A stretch of DNA of 64,000 nucleotides from Paguma larvata (lineage: Eukaryota; Chordata; Mammalia; Carnivora; Viverridae). The position numbers and the translations under genes are program-made. Positions 45,590 to 57,743 of this stretch are shown piece after piece. Under the pieces are notes generated by a model. That model was given only the letters and a program-made list of their open reading frames with translations, ran no database searches and was not told the DNA's origin. The stretch spans positions 125,354,414 through 125,418,413 of the forward strand of contig CM057824.1 in assembly GCA_030068075.1 (NCBI GenBank), in the 5' to 3' direction. Within the stretch, counting starts at the first letter, position 1. Every line of letters starts with the position of its first letter.

Positions 45590-45815
45590 GCAGCTTCATT
45601 GACATTTAATTGTCATATAACACTGTGTAAATTTAAGGTGTACAACATGATGTTTTGATACACATGTATTGTGTATTTGATACACATACACATATATTCA
45701 TGAAATGATTACCACAATAGGGTTAGTTTAACCCATCCATCATCTCACAGAATTATCAGTTTTTGTGTATGGTGAGAATATTTCTTCCTGAGGTACTGTC
45801 ATCCCAAAGACACAT
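45590..45815 (-). mobile_element. L1M (L1MA/MB-type) 3' UTR, antisense
   Basis: The stretch cattgacatttaattgtcat, aatttaaggtgtacaacatg, gaaatgattaccacaatagg and catccatcatctcacagaat is a well-known antisense L1 3' UTR. A gatacacat motif is doubled at 45656-45686. Only the terminal 225 bp are present. Confidence 0.8.
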
Positions 45816-48150
45816 TAACAAATATAAATACTGATTTCCACCTCTCCCTTCTCTAGCATCTTTCACTCACCAATCAAAGACTACAATGCCCTCATAATAG
45901 TAGATGTCATAAAAGCAGTCATTCCCTTTGCAGAGACCTAAAGAGCAAGGAGGACTTTCTCAAGGTCACCTTTTACTTTTCCGATGCACACAATGAAAAC
46001 ACCAGCACCTGTGCTTCCGGTAAAGGCATCTCTCATAACTGCAGTTTTCCGCCACCAACTATAATGCACTACTGGTGATTTTCATCTACTTCTATATGAA
46101 AACATGATAGAATGCACCTCTTCCCTGGGCTATTTCCAGAGCTACTGTATTTATTATATTAATGTTTATCACTTGGATGTCATTTAATGAATGTCGGCGG
46201 GGGTGGGGAGGGAGGGAAGAGGGAGCAGATAGAATGTTCACCGCAAGAAGCTGTGCCATTAATTCAAATGGATGGTAAGGACAAGCATGCACATTCACAT
46301 GGCCATATGGGGGCTGTTTTAGGGCACTGAAGCAGTTAATTTTGTTTTAAAGACACAAGCTTAGATAAAATAGATCTTTCTGACTTTGTTGAGAATTGAA
46401 ATTATAAAGCATGCAAGGCTTCAGATCAAAATGCCATATTATTCTCCCCTCCCCACCTTATCTGAGGAGTGTAATGCCCTTACAATGGCCCACTTCTTGA
46501 ACTCTTTCCAATTTCAGATATTTCCTATCTCTTTTAATACCTCATTGCTTTTGCATCAATTACAGCCTGACCTAAAGCTGCACTGGAAGTGGAAGTGATA
46601 TATAGTGGAATCCATTTAAATGAATTTCTGATGAAAGAATAAAACTGTTAAAAGAATAAATTTACTGCACACAAATTTATACAAATCCCGTATATGCTGT
46701 GAAATCCTCTTAAATGAAAAACTGATGAAAGATTAAAATGTTAAATGAATTAAAATCCACCAGACTGGTGAAATATAATGATGATTTGACCTACTAAATG
46801 AATGGCTGAAATGAAGATATAAATTTGAAGTGCTCCAATGTATGTCAATTTTAACTGTGTGGTGAGCCAGCATAACAAAAAAAATATGGCTCTTGCTATT
46901 AAAGGAACACATTCTTTGTTGAACCAGCCATTATTTAGAAACACCTGTGTTCATTCTTTGCATGATGATAAAGGCAAAATATCCTGGTTCTCACACAGGT
47001 AGCATTATGCATTAACTTCTCCCTCTTTCCTAATGCTTTATCATTTGATCTCTTTAGATTATATTTCAATTCGGCACAGTGTCGTAAGGGCGGATAAGAA
47101 TTGGGACCCTCCCGTGGCCATTTCTTTCCTTCAACAGGGGTCCTTACTAAAACAGCAGTTATATCTTGTTCACTGAATATACATTAGCCAAAAGCTAATA
47201 TTAGGATGTAAATTTTCAGGGAGACACAGGGAGTTAGCCAAGCAATTCCTATTAAGAATTGCCACTCTATCTAATTCCCAGTATAACATTCAAAAAAAAT
47301 AAAAACTCTGTTATAAAGTTTCTAGCACTTAAAATAAGTTTGCAAACTGGTTTCTTGCCCAGAAGAATTATAGGTTCCAACTCAGTGTAGGGAACAGGTG
47401 ATATGTGTTTTGTTGGTAATAAACTTGAAGCCTTGGTCACTCAAATATCATAGCTCTCTAATTAGACACAACTGGAAGCCTTTGATCATTGCCAGGAAAA
47501 ACAAAAATGCAATTGCACTATGGAAAACTTCACCCAGCAGTCCTTTGACCCCAGTTCAGATTATGGCATTACAGCCACTTGCAATTAGAAGCCATGGCCA
47601 GGAAGAGGTCATTATCCCCACAGGCACCTGTAGTGGTACCCAAATTTCTGGGCATATGGCCAAATGCATGTAACCATTAATTTAAATTCATCTACTCACC
47701 ATCAAATGATCTATAATTTGTCTTAAAAGACCAAAAAGGGTGAGGTTTCTATGTTAATTAGGTCTGGCCAATCCTGAACCTGCTTCTAGGGAGAAATAGA
47801 AATTTGCTGTTAGAGAGCTTTTGAATTTTTCATCAATCCTGAATATTCTTGGGTGGAGAATTGTCCCAACCTTCAGTGGAATTCCTAACAGAGAGGGAAT
47901 CCAAGGCATGGTCGCAAGTGACCCAGGGTGGTCTGAGGTGGTTAGTTGGCACAGCCGAGAAGTGAATGTCTTGGGTGCTGCAACACCCCTTAAATTCCTG
48001 TTGTCTAAAAGGCCAAGTGCTTTGTCTTTGGTGGATAATCTTGGTGTAACTTGTTGACTGCAGTAGTTGCCACACCAGCTTCTAAGTGCTTCAGGAACAA
48101 GAAATGAGTCTTGGTTATCTTTGCAATTCTAGGGAAACCCATAGCACCCG
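45816..48150. other. No gene seen; mostly unique DNA
   Basis: No named repeat in about 2.3 kb. A diverged direct duplication lies at 46615-46752. Frames of 78-91 codons at 47398-47673 and 47821-48075 lack recognisable similarity. Confidence 0.4.
46615..46752 (+). repeat. Diverged direct duplication (period about 84 bp)
   Basis: The segment tggaatccatttaaatgaat...ctgatgaaagaataaaa (46615 on) and tgaaatcctcttaaatgaaa...ctgatgaaagattaaaa (46699 on) align with about 20% differences. A weaker third unit may follow. Confidence 0.6.
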
Positions 48151-48164
48151 ACAAATGTTGGGTT

Positions 48165-48373
48165 GGGGTGCCTGGGTGACTAAGTGGGTGAAGCATCTGA
48201 CTCTTGATTGCAGCTTAGATCGTGATCTCACAGTTCAAGAGATGGAGCGCCACAGCGGGCTCCGCACTGACAGCCCGGAGGCAGCTTGGGATTTTCTCTC
48301 CCTTTCTCTCTCTCTCTCTGTCCCCCTCTCTCATGCTCTCAAAGTAAATAAATAAGCTTTAAAAAGAATAAAT
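48165..48373 (+). mobile_element. Carnivore tRNA-SINE with 12-bp TSD
   Basis: Sense: ggggtgcctgggtgactaag, gatcgtgatctcacagttca, gctccgcactgacagcccgg, CT run, taaataaataagcttt tail. TSD aaatgttgggtt (48153-48164) / aaacgttggatt (48374-48385), two mismatches. Confidence 0.93.
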
Positions 48374-48639
48374 AAACGTTGGATTAAACTAAAACTGTAG
48401 AGAGCAATTTTACTGAGGCAGAAGTCATAAGTGAATAAGACTTGGGGTTCTAGCACCCTCTGGGGGATACCATAGTTGACTTCCCTTATATTTTTTTTTT
48501 CCATTAGCTCCAGAGTACTTATGAAGTGCCTCTTCTGGGGACCTACATAGTAGGAATGGAATATCTAACCTCAGAAGGCTTACTATCTGTCAGAAATGCT
48601 GAAAAGTTCTGATTAATTGTTGTCCAATGATTGTTTATA

Positions 48640-48850
48640 GAGTAACAATTATTACCAGGGCCTGTAGGAAGCACAGAGATACAGTAGTAAATAAGGTATA
48701 TTTCCATCTAAAGGAGCACTGATGGGGAAAGAGGAGTTACAACTGAATATGAGAAGAGCTCCAAAAGGACTAAGTATGGAATGGAAGAGTAACTATTATC
48801 TAAACTGAAACCTGCAGGATGAATGGAAGTAGATAAAAAAGGTGTAGAAC
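48640..48850 (-). mobile_element. L2 LINE fragment, antisense
   Basis: The stretch gaagcacagagatacagtag then taaataaggtatatttccat and ctgaaacctgcaggatgaat follows the antisense L2 reading (ggggatacagcagtgaacaa ... gagacctgaatgaagag). Confidence 0.5.
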
Positions 48851-51235
48851 TAGAACCCGAGCTATACCTTCCAGATGACTTCATTTTGTGGATCCATGTT
48901 TTAATCTTTGAATTTATAGGTTCTTTGTTAACATACAGATATTTTCACCTTTCAAATAAATAATAAGAATATTTAGCTCTACCAACTGTTTGACACTTTT
49001 TGAATAGCAGATGAGTATCCATAGCTTAGTTTCTTATGAGCATTTTTTTGCACATGTCTACCAAGTAAGTCAGGTATTAGCATGTAAAATTAAATAGTTA
49101 TCGGAATTACTATCATCAGTAATGTCATGGTAGGGCTTAAAGACTTCCAGCATTTACTAGAGTCAGAATGAAAAAGAGTTCTTATATCATGAAGTTAAAT
49201 AAAGTATAGCTAAAGTAAGTATAGATGGATAAAAACATTTATTTATATTCATTAAATTATACCTAAAATTCATTATTTTTAGAGATGTTTATCAAAAATG
49301 AGGATAAATCTTCACTCAATTTTACCTTAAAATCTAAAGATTAATTGGAAATATAGAACATGATATAAATAAAGATAATATATATAATATATATACACAT
49401 GAAAAAATATATATAACTATACAAATATTTAATATATGTGTACATTAAAATGCATTTTATTTTAATATATAAAATAAAATGTAATATAAAAATGATAAAA
49501 ATGTTTTAAAAATAATATTAAAATAATATATATCCATGAAGTGGCACTAAAATCATCATGAAAGACAAGTAAAACCTAAACAATTATTTTTGAACATTTC
49601 AAAGGCTTCTTTTTCTCAAGTCTTCTTTTGATTTCTAATTTAAATATATTAGGAATTAAGAAACCATGCACATCTCAAATTTCACATTACCAATCAAACT
49701 GTCAAAACTTCCATTTTTGCATGCACATAATTCTTTCTAGACTGAGACTTGGTATAAAGTGCAGTATAAAGGCTTATGAATATCGGTCACCTGATGGTGA
49801 CTTAGACTTGTCAGATTATGAGAGTTCTCTGCTGATCCATCTTGGAACCATCCACTGAGAACTTTCTAGAAAGCAGAGTTCCTGGGGGAATAAGCCTCTG
49901 ATCATCGACTTCTGCAGTTGGGATTTCTGAAATGCATCATCCCGGACCCAGGTCAGGTCTACTAGATCAGAACCAGGGGCAAGGCTTGGGAAAGTGAGAT
50001 GCAACAACACAATTAACAAAAGTAACTTTAATGCACATTTCAGTTTTTAAAATGGTGAAACATGATAGAAGGTAAGTCTCCAGATCATGAAACCTTGAAG
50101 TGGAGTCTAAGAGTCAATTTCCCTCTTGACTAGGATTGTGGCTGAGAATAAGAGAAAGATTGGAAAGAAAAATAAATCCTTGTAGCATCTAAAGAGATTG
50201 CAGGGGATCACCATCGTGATAAGAGAGAAAGAGACTATTTTCAAACTAAAATCTCCCTCAAATATGGAGCTCCCTAAAAGCAGCTCCATAAAAGACGGAG
50301 TCAGCAGCTGTGAGAAGTCATTAGGGAAAATTAGTGAGAAAAGGGGGTTCTAGCCAGGATCAATCATACAAGCTCTGAGTCAGGGACAGCATAGGCCCTC
50401 AACAAATTTTTGTTGGATAGATGGAAATTCTCGATCTCATTTTTAGTGTGTCAGTGTATTAAGAACTACAAATGTGGAGAGGCTAAAAAAATAGAATTTT
50501 ATGTATTTTGATCACAAAGATGTTCTGCAAATCTAATTGTGATTTACTGTTAGAATGCTTGCAAGTGTGACATGCTAGACTGTCTCATAGGACATTTTTC
50601 TGGATACCCATAGGAGACACAGTAATAAGGATGCTTTGTGCCAGGGCCAACCTAAAGCAAGAATTCCAAGTTTAAATAAACACTCATGATTAATCTGTGC
50701 TTTACTTGACAGTAAGTATTGACAGAATTATCAGATAGGCATCATTGGACCCAAAGCTTCATCTAGAACTTGGTATGCAAGTATTATTTCAGTTTGGAGA
50801 TTTAAAACAGGTAACATACTTTCCCTTGGCAACATATTAAGGTTGTAAAGTTCTTGGAGAACTTTTGGAGAACAAGATGCTAATTCTACCATGAATTCAT
50901 TGTGCAAATTTGGACAAGTTATGATATATCAATTAGTAAAAGAAAAGCAGACTATTATTCTAAAGGGCTAGGGCAGTTGTAATCAGTAACATGCTAGCAA
51001 ATAGTTAACAACCAGATCTCTGAAAGAATGGGAAAAGCCTAATTCATATTAGCATTCTCTAATTTACATGAAGTAAAGACCGCCTTTGCAGCCGATTTGA
51101 AGCTATCAATATATCACTGAATGCAGAGTTGGGAAGCGAAGCAGACAATCTTGCAAACCAGTAGGCGATAATATTCTATGGAAACATAATAATATTTTAT
51201 GTAACTATTCCCTGACCTGGAAATTTTCTTTGTTT
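48851..51235. other. No gene seen; unique AT-rich DNA
   Basis: It includes an AT-rich block at 49360-49545 and a short L2/MIR-like end at 50385-50425 (ggccctcaacaaatttttgttgg). The segment 49800-50300 gives only chance frames. Otherwise nothing named. Confidence 0.4.
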
Positions 51236-51574
51236 CCCTTTTCTGCTTTTCATTAATCTTCAGATTCCCTGAAGTGAAATTTGTGAGCTAAAGAACATTT
51301 CTAAGACTCTTGATAAAGATACCAAATGATGTTAAAAAAAAACAAAACTGTAACAATTTATATACCCACAGTGAGGAACAAATATTTTACCATACTATTG
51401 TCAACATAGAGTATTATTACTTTTAAAACAGCTTTCTTAATTTGGTAGCCTTTTTTCTATAGTGTTTAATTGGATAAACTTTTAAGTATACTAGTTAACT
51501 ATTTGTATTTCTTTCTTTGAAAAATTTTCATAAACTTTGTCATTTGTCTACGATAAGTATTTATTCATCTTTCT

Positions 51575-51802
51575 TTTTTAATGTTCCTTTATTTATTTGA
51601 GAGAGAGAGAGAGAGAGCATGTACATGAGTGGGGAAGGGGCAGAGAGATGGAGAGAGAGAGAGAGAGAGAGAGAATTTCAATCAGGCTTTATGCTGTCAG
51701 GGCAGAGCCTAATGCAGGACTCAATCTCATGAACTACAAGATCACGACCTGAGCCAAGATCAAGAGTCAGACGCTCAACTAACTGAGCCAACCCGGCACC
51801 AC
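51575..51802 (-). mobile_element. Carnivore tRNA-SINE with two GA runs
   Basis: Antisense. GA runs at 51600-51617 and 51652-51674 flank gtggggaaggggcagagaga. The middle is diverged and the head is cgctcaactaactgagccaa. TSD not clear. Confidence 0.9.
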
Positions 51803-52654
51803 TTATTGATTTTTTTCTAATTAACTTAATAAGTATTTTATAAGTTGAACCTATAACCCTTTGTTAGTATGTTGCTAACATGTGATTATAAAGTTGTTTA
51901 AAGTCCAGAAGTACTACATCTTTTATGATTAAATCTGGATTTTTTTCCCATTACTTCACAAACTTTTTTGGTTTTCATTTTACATTTAAATATTTAAACA
52001 TCTGAATTTACTTTACCCTATAGTATGAGGAAAGATCTACAATGTTTTTATTTTTCCCAAAAGAATTTAGTCAATTTCTCCCTAACTCTTTTTCCAAACC
52101 TCTCTTTCCTCTCACCTTAATGTATGATGTAATCTTTATCAAATATTAAATTTAGTATATGTAGTGATCTGTTTGCCCATTTAGCCTTTTCTATTGCTCT
52201 GCCTGCTCTCATGACAGTACCATTCTATTATAATATATGCCCCATTATAATTAATTTCAACATCTAGTAGGTAATTCTCTGTTATTTTCTTAAATTTTTA
52301 TAAGTTATTTCTTCCAGGTAACTTTATAATGGTTTAGCCTGTTTAAAAAACCCAGCGAGCTTTTTATATCTATCATATTAACATGTATAGCATTTGTATC
52401 TTTGCAGTGTAAAACTATTTAAATCTTATTTTTATATTTCCTGGTAAATCCTGTGGTTTTCTTTAGGTATCAGGTATCTTGTTGAAGTTATTAGTAGATA
52501 TGTAACACTTTTCATGCTACTATACACAGAATCTATTTTCAATCTATTTTCATGTAGATATGTTACATGAATTATATTCATATTTCATTGCTGGTAAGTG
52601 GAAAAGCCATCGATTTTATATACATGTCACAAACTTATTCACTATATATACATA

Positions 52655-52668
52655 CGTTTATTTCTAAT

Positions 52669-52710
<42 letters not shown>

Positions 52711-52868
52711 GAACAGGGAAGGGGCAGAGAGAAGGAGAGAGAGAATCCTAAGCAGACTCCATGCCATCAGCACAGAGCCCCACATGGGGCTCAATCCCAC
52801 AAACTATGAGATCATGGCCTAAGCTGAAATCAAGAGCCAAATGCTTAACTGACTAAGCCACTTATGGC
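52655..52868 (-). mobile_element. Carnivore tRNA-SINE, older
   Basis: Antisense with an AG run at 52674-52706, the block catcagcacagagccccaca and a decayed head (ctgactaagccacttatggc). TSD not resolved. Confidence 0.88.
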
Positions 52869-53290
52869 CATATTCGCAATACATTTTTTAAAAGTTAATC
52901 TTGAAGAGTTATATTTATACCATTATATGAATGATGATGTGTTTTCAGTACATCTTACTGTGTTGACCAGGAATTTCAAAACAATAATAATGGTGAACAT
53001 TCTTGTTTACTTGCTGGCTTTTTTTTTTCTTTTCTTTCCTTCTTTTTTGAATCTGAATAAAGTTGCCTATTACATGCAAAAGGAAAATTCATCTATACTT
53101 GCACCTTTGTTTTGTTAGCTCTGTTTGAGATACATATTCTTTGAGTTAAGAAGCATATTTCTATGTCTAATATTTCAAAAGTATTTTTGTTCTCGTATTT
53201 TTAATTATTTACTCCTAATTCATTAATTAAATTAAGTATTAAATTTACCATATAGATTTTTAGCATCTATTGATATGCTTAGGAAAACAG

Positions 53291-53592
53291 TAAGTAAAGA
53301 AAAATGATTAGAGAAAGGATTGTTTATTGCCTCTCTTACAGGAACTATACCACTGGATAATCAAATAAAAGATGAGGGGATATTTCTCTGTATAGAAATA
53401 TTCTAACTAATAAATAAGAAATGAATGATAAATTAGAATATCAAAATTTTTCAAATAGTGACAAACTAATGGAACAAGCCACTGACCTCCAATTTATAGG
53501 ATGTGCAGAAGACCAACAAATAAAACAAATAACCAGGCAACACTTAGTTTTCAGTGAAGATACTCAATAATCTTTTCAGCCCATTTCAAACT
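53291..53592. other. No gene seen; unique DNA
   Basis: AT-rich, nothing named. Confidence 0.4.
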
Positions 53593-54043
53593 TGTCACGT
53601 TATGATAGACAGGATAATGCCCCTAAGTGTCCATGTCCTAATCCCCAGAGCCAATGAATATGTTCCTGTACCTGGTCAGAGAGATCATACAGATGTGTGT
53701 ACGCTGAGGATCCTGAGGCTGGAATATTACCTAGATTACCCGGACAGCCCAATGTAATCACAAGGATCTCTATGATAAAAGCGAGTTAGAGAATTGGAAT
53801 CAGAGAAGAAGAGGTGATGATAGAACCAAAAGTTGAGTTGATATAACTGCTGGCTTTGAAAATGGAGGAAGGAGGCCATGAGCAGCCTCCAAAAAAAAAA
53901 AAAAAAAAAGACAAGGAAACAGATTATGCAGTCCTGTTTACACTTTCATCTTAGCCCACTGGACCCATTTCTGACTTCTGAGCTCATTAAAGCCACTAAA
54001 TTAGTGGTTTTTTTTTTTACAGGAGCAGTAAGACATTAATACA
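53593..54043 (+). mobile_element. MLT1-type (ERVL-MaLR) LTR
   Basis: It reads atagacaggataatgcccct, gtccatgtcctaatccccag, tgtaatcacaaggatctcta, ggctttgaaaatggaggaag, ttagcccactggacccattt, then attaaagccactaaattagt and an end with acaggagcagtaagacatta. This is the usual MLT1 order. An A19 run (53891-53909) has expanded inside it. No internal ERVL sequence adjoins, so it is a solitary LTR. Confidence 0.78.
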
Positions 54044-54526
54044 GTCCCAAGTCACCCTCCTCTTTAAGATCACAATTACCTGAAAGAAGGATTATCCTTG
54101 ATCACAAAAAAAATGGTGCTCCTGTTACGTTTGGCCTGATTTTTTTACACAGGTTCAGCAAGAGTGTTAATAAACCTCTTTGAGCTTATTTCCCCAACTT
54201 ACAACTAACTTCACAATATCAAGCAACCACTGAGGTTTTAAACTTAACTTCTGTCTGAAAGTTTCCATAAGGAATCTCTGATTTGGCCTTTATGAACATC
54301 TCATTTGTTCTTCTAAGATTGGAAAACCAAGCCCAAGAAAATATCTACTCCAGATTTCATCTCTAATACCATGTAAATTTAAGTGAATTCCTCTATTCTA
54401 AGGGTCCCCAAATTTTTCAGAGTCCATGCCCTTCAAGGAAGTAACCATCTTACTACCTGTAGGACTGGAACCCCGAGAGTCAGTATTTTTGAGGGTGCTT
54501 TATAGCCATTGACTCCATATGTAAAA
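54044..54526. other. No gene seen; unique DNA
   Basis: Nothing recognised. Confidence 0.4.
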
Positions 54527-54542
54527 TCAACTTTAGTTCTTT

Positions 54543-54739
54543 TTTTATGTTTTTATTTTATTTTTGAGAGAGAGAGAGCAGGGCAGGGGCATAGAGAAAG
54601 GGAGACACAGAATCTGAAGCAGGCTCCAGGCTCTGAGCTATCAGCACAGAGCCTGACTCGGGGCTCCAACTCACGGACTGTGAGATCACGACCAGAGCCG
54701 AAGTCAGACACTTAACCATATGAGTCACCCAGGGGCCCC
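54543..54739 (-). mobile_element. Carnivore tRNA-SINE with perfect 16-bp TSD
   Basis: Antisense. TSD tcaactttagttcttt at 54527-54542 and 54740-54755, identical. Head complement tgagtcacccaggggcccc. The GA tract is short. Confidence 0.97.
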
Positions 54740-54755
54740 TCAACTTTAGTTCTTT

Positions 54756-55271
54756 AAAGGTGACTTCTCATATTTTATTCAAAGTGCATTATTTTCAAGA
54801 GTGACATTTCAAGCAAGCTTTGGTCGTATAATTGATTTGTCCAATTATAATCATGTAAAATGGAAGACAGATTTTTATCGAACCTATATACATAACTATA
54901 TTATCATCAAAAGTAAAGACTAAGATCTTAGGAATTGCAAGAAATCTGTGAGAATCAGCTATTACTTAAAATTTTTCATTTTAGTTTCCAAAAGCAGCAT
55001 TTACCAAATTATTGTGGGCTCTAAATAGCTTTTAAAAAGAGGATTTCTTCATCTATCCAGAAAGCAGAAAAATACAATATTACAAAAATTTACTATAATA
55101 AAAATTTCTTCATCATTTCTCTTAGACCTATTTAATTAATTCTTGATCTCCTTGACCTTGCTTACTGCCTTCTACAGAAGCAATGGATTTCCCCAAACTC
55201 AGTGATGGCTAGTTCCAATAAGCCATCTACTTTCAACAAAAAGCAGTCATGAAAATCTAGACCCATCCACT
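54756..55271. other. No gene seen; unique DNA
   Basis: Nothing recognised. Confidence 0.4.
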
Positions 55272-55508
55272 AGTATAGTCTGCGAGCAAACTTTTTCTGT
55301 AAAGTCTCAGATAGTAAATATTTTAAGGTCTGCCAGACAGTTGTTCTCTATTACAACTATTGGATGCCATCATTGTAGCAAAAAATCAACCAGAGACAAT
55401 ACACATAAATATGTGTATGTGACCATGTTTCAATAAAATTTTATTTACAGAAACAGAAGACAATGGGTATATTTGGCAGCAGGCCATAGTTTGCTGACTC
55501 TTGCTCTG
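55272..55508. mobile_element. Non-autonomous hAT-like DNA transposon
   Basis: The left end (gcgagcaaactttttctgta, aagtctcagatagtaaatat) and right end (ccatagtttgctgactcttg) are partly inverted copies (gcaaac...gtttgc). The interior (ttcaataaaattttatttac) matches a widespread mammalian MITE with terminus caggggtcggcaaac. I cannot give the Repbase name with certainty. Confidence 0.65.
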
Positions 55509-56093
55509 AGCAGTGTAAGATCAGCTCAGATACATCAACAATGTGAAGGACAGTCCTTTTCCTTGAGGCTCTGAAACTCTCCCTTGTTGAAGACACAAAC
55601 TCTTTCCTGTAGCTTACAGCTGAGCCTCCATACAAACAAGCATCAGAGTAAAACAGACACTATCTGTAGATGACAGAATTAATAACTGGGGTTAATTTAT
55701 TATAATTTTCAAATGTGATCATTTGATGAGGTTTCTGATATGAATAATGTAATTGACAGTACTATCACTATTTCTATGACATCAAAACCAAAGATGACAA
55801 AGTCTTCCAAAAAATAAGTCCCTAAGAGTAATGGTTAAGTCTGTTCTCAAAGATGTCATTAAATGTTCTATTTGATATAAATAAATAGAACAGTTTTAAG
55901 AAAGAAAAATCTTCAGATATAGCATACAATAATTCTGAGAAATAATATATTTAATTTATGAAGAATATAGCAAGAATACCAAGTAAGGAGATTCAGCAAG
56001 TCTGTAGAAGGGTCTAACCATGTGTAAAATTTCTTGACTAAATGCGAGGTTCATCTCCAATTGAAAACCATTGGCCTAGAAGATGCTAGTTTT
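55509..56093. other. No gene seen; unique DNA
   Basis: Nothing recognised. Confidence 0.4.
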
Positions 56094-56558
56094 TGTTCAG
56101 TGTGGGATTTGATTTCACTCTACTCGAAGGCTACTGAGATATCTTGTTACCTTCTTAAGAATGCTGGCAGAAGACATGAGACTCTTTGGTCAGAGACAAA
56201 GGACTTTATTCCTCATATCACAACAAACATATGAACATTAAATTGCATTAGTTCCCCTTGTCCCCAGATCCCACTGGGGTGACAGAGAGAGCCCAGATGG
56301 ACGCTGTGCAGGCAGAAGGTTTATGTTACAATCTGAGGAGCACTGAGTTTGGGGGAATCCACTGCTTCTGTAGAAAGGAGTAAGCAAGGCTTAATTTTTG
56401 TCTCAGAAAGAAATGTTACTTCATCCCTCAAGTTAATCATGAGAACATGGCCCTGAGAAGTGGCAGGGTGAAAGAGCAGTCAGGACCCTGAAATCTTTGC
56501 ATTCCCAGTGAGACACACAAGGGCATAAGAAACCCTGGGACAACTGTCTTTTTCAACA
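56094..56558 (-). mobile_element. Probable solitary ERV LTR, antisense
   Basis: On the minus strand it starts TGTTGAAAAAGACAG (from 56558) and has AATAAAGTCCTTTGTCTCTG around 56191-56210, a typical LTR polyadenylation signal followed by a GT/CT-rich R/U5. The 3' end is either TTCTGCCAGCA at 56162 or further at 56094. Neither choice gives a convincing TSD. No internal retroviral sequence adjoins. Confidence 0.5.
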
Positions 56559-57299
56559 GATTCAGATGAAAAAAGTAAGGCTGTGGCAAAGTAAAAACTG
56601 AAATGTGACAGATAATGCTATAGTTGTTGCTTCACATCATCATCACATAAATCAGCCTAGGACTCTGACAATTACACAAAACCTGACAGACTATTTCATA
56701 AGAAATTTGATTGGTGTTTCATGAGAGGTTAAAATATATTATGGAAAGCAAAACACTGACAAACTGGGGACTTCAAATGAAGCATATAATTTCTGAAATA
56801 TTTATTTTAATAACGTTTTACCTTTGCAAACTTAACCTAGGGAAGACTGAATGTCTCTTCTAACTTGATAGCTTTTGCTACACAACTCTTGTAACAGGGT
56901 AGTAAAAAGAACTAAGTAGCTCTAGCATCTGTTTTTATAAGCTGAAGAACAAATCTTTGTGATTTTTTAGGAATCCTCTGGGAAATCCCAAAGACAGTTT
57001 GGGAGTACAGTATATGTTGAAAATTTTATTTTCTTTTTTCTATATTTAGGACCTGAATTAGGAAGGTGAAGTGTTTAAGAGGAAATTTGGAGCACTCAAT
57101 TAGTTACCTGTTTAAATACAGGAACAATAAAACATTTAAAAATAAACATGGAAAGCAGTATGCTTCTAGAAACCTTAGCTCTTTCATAAGTGAGGAACCT
57201 TTGTTCATTCTTTTTTCATTTTGCATAATGGAGAAATATGTCCTTGAAAGTAAGTCTAATAAGTCAATGAAAAGCACATAAAATTATTTTGGTAAAATA
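56559..57299. other. No gene seen; unique DNA
   Basis: No named repeat. A 71-codon frame at 57066-57281 has no recognised similarity. Confidence 0.4.
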
Positions 57300-57407
57300 C
57301 AGATTCTCTGCCCTGTCTTGAGATTCTCTGTCTCCCTCTCTCTCTTCCCCTCCTTCACTCACACTTGCTCTCTCTAAATAAATAAATAAATAAATAAACC
57401 TAAAAAA
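57300..57407 (+). mobile_element. Carnivore tRNA-SINE, 3' half only
   Basis: Only the ttgagattctctgtctccct block, the CT run and the (AAAT)n tail (57377-57400) are present; head and middle are lost. A 5'-truncated or later-deleted copy. Confidence 0.8.
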
Positions 57408-57513
57408 GTTTAGGAATAACCTTTCATATTGTAGGTGAAGACAATCAGTAAACCAAGGAAGCAAACCCACTAACTAAGCTTTGCTAACACTGCAACATAT
57501 TTCATAGCTTTTT

Positions 57514-57731
57514 AAAAATAATTTTAATGTGTTGTTTTTTGTTTTTGTTTTTGAGAGAGAGACGGTACTAGCAGGGATGGAAAGAGACAGAGGGATACAC
57601 AGGATCTGAAGCAGGCTCCAGGCTCTGAGCTGTCAGCACAGAGACCAACGCAGGGCTGGAACCCACGGACCATGAGATCATGACCTGAGCCAAAGTCGGA
57701 TGCTTAACCAACTGAGCCACCCAGGTGCCCC
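57514..57731 (-). mobile_element. Carnivore tRNA-SINE with 12-bp TSD
   Basis: Antisense, full-length, head ccaactgagccacccaggtg. TSD tcatagcttttt at 57502-57513 and 57732-57743. Only 107 bp from the preceding partial SINE of opposite strand. Confidence 0.95.
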
Positions 57732-57743
57732 TCATAGCTTTTT

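Larger units (their letters stand above)
51240..53290 (-). mobile_element. Ancient L1M, antisense, about 2 kb
   Basis: Antisense L1M 3' region: ccctgaagtgaaatttgtga, tatatacccacagtgaggaa, ctatttgtatttctttcttt, ccctttgttagtatgttgct, then gatttttagcatctattgat near 53265. The order runs 3' to 5' of L1 from left to right. Two antisense SINEs lie inside. Confidence 0.72.
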
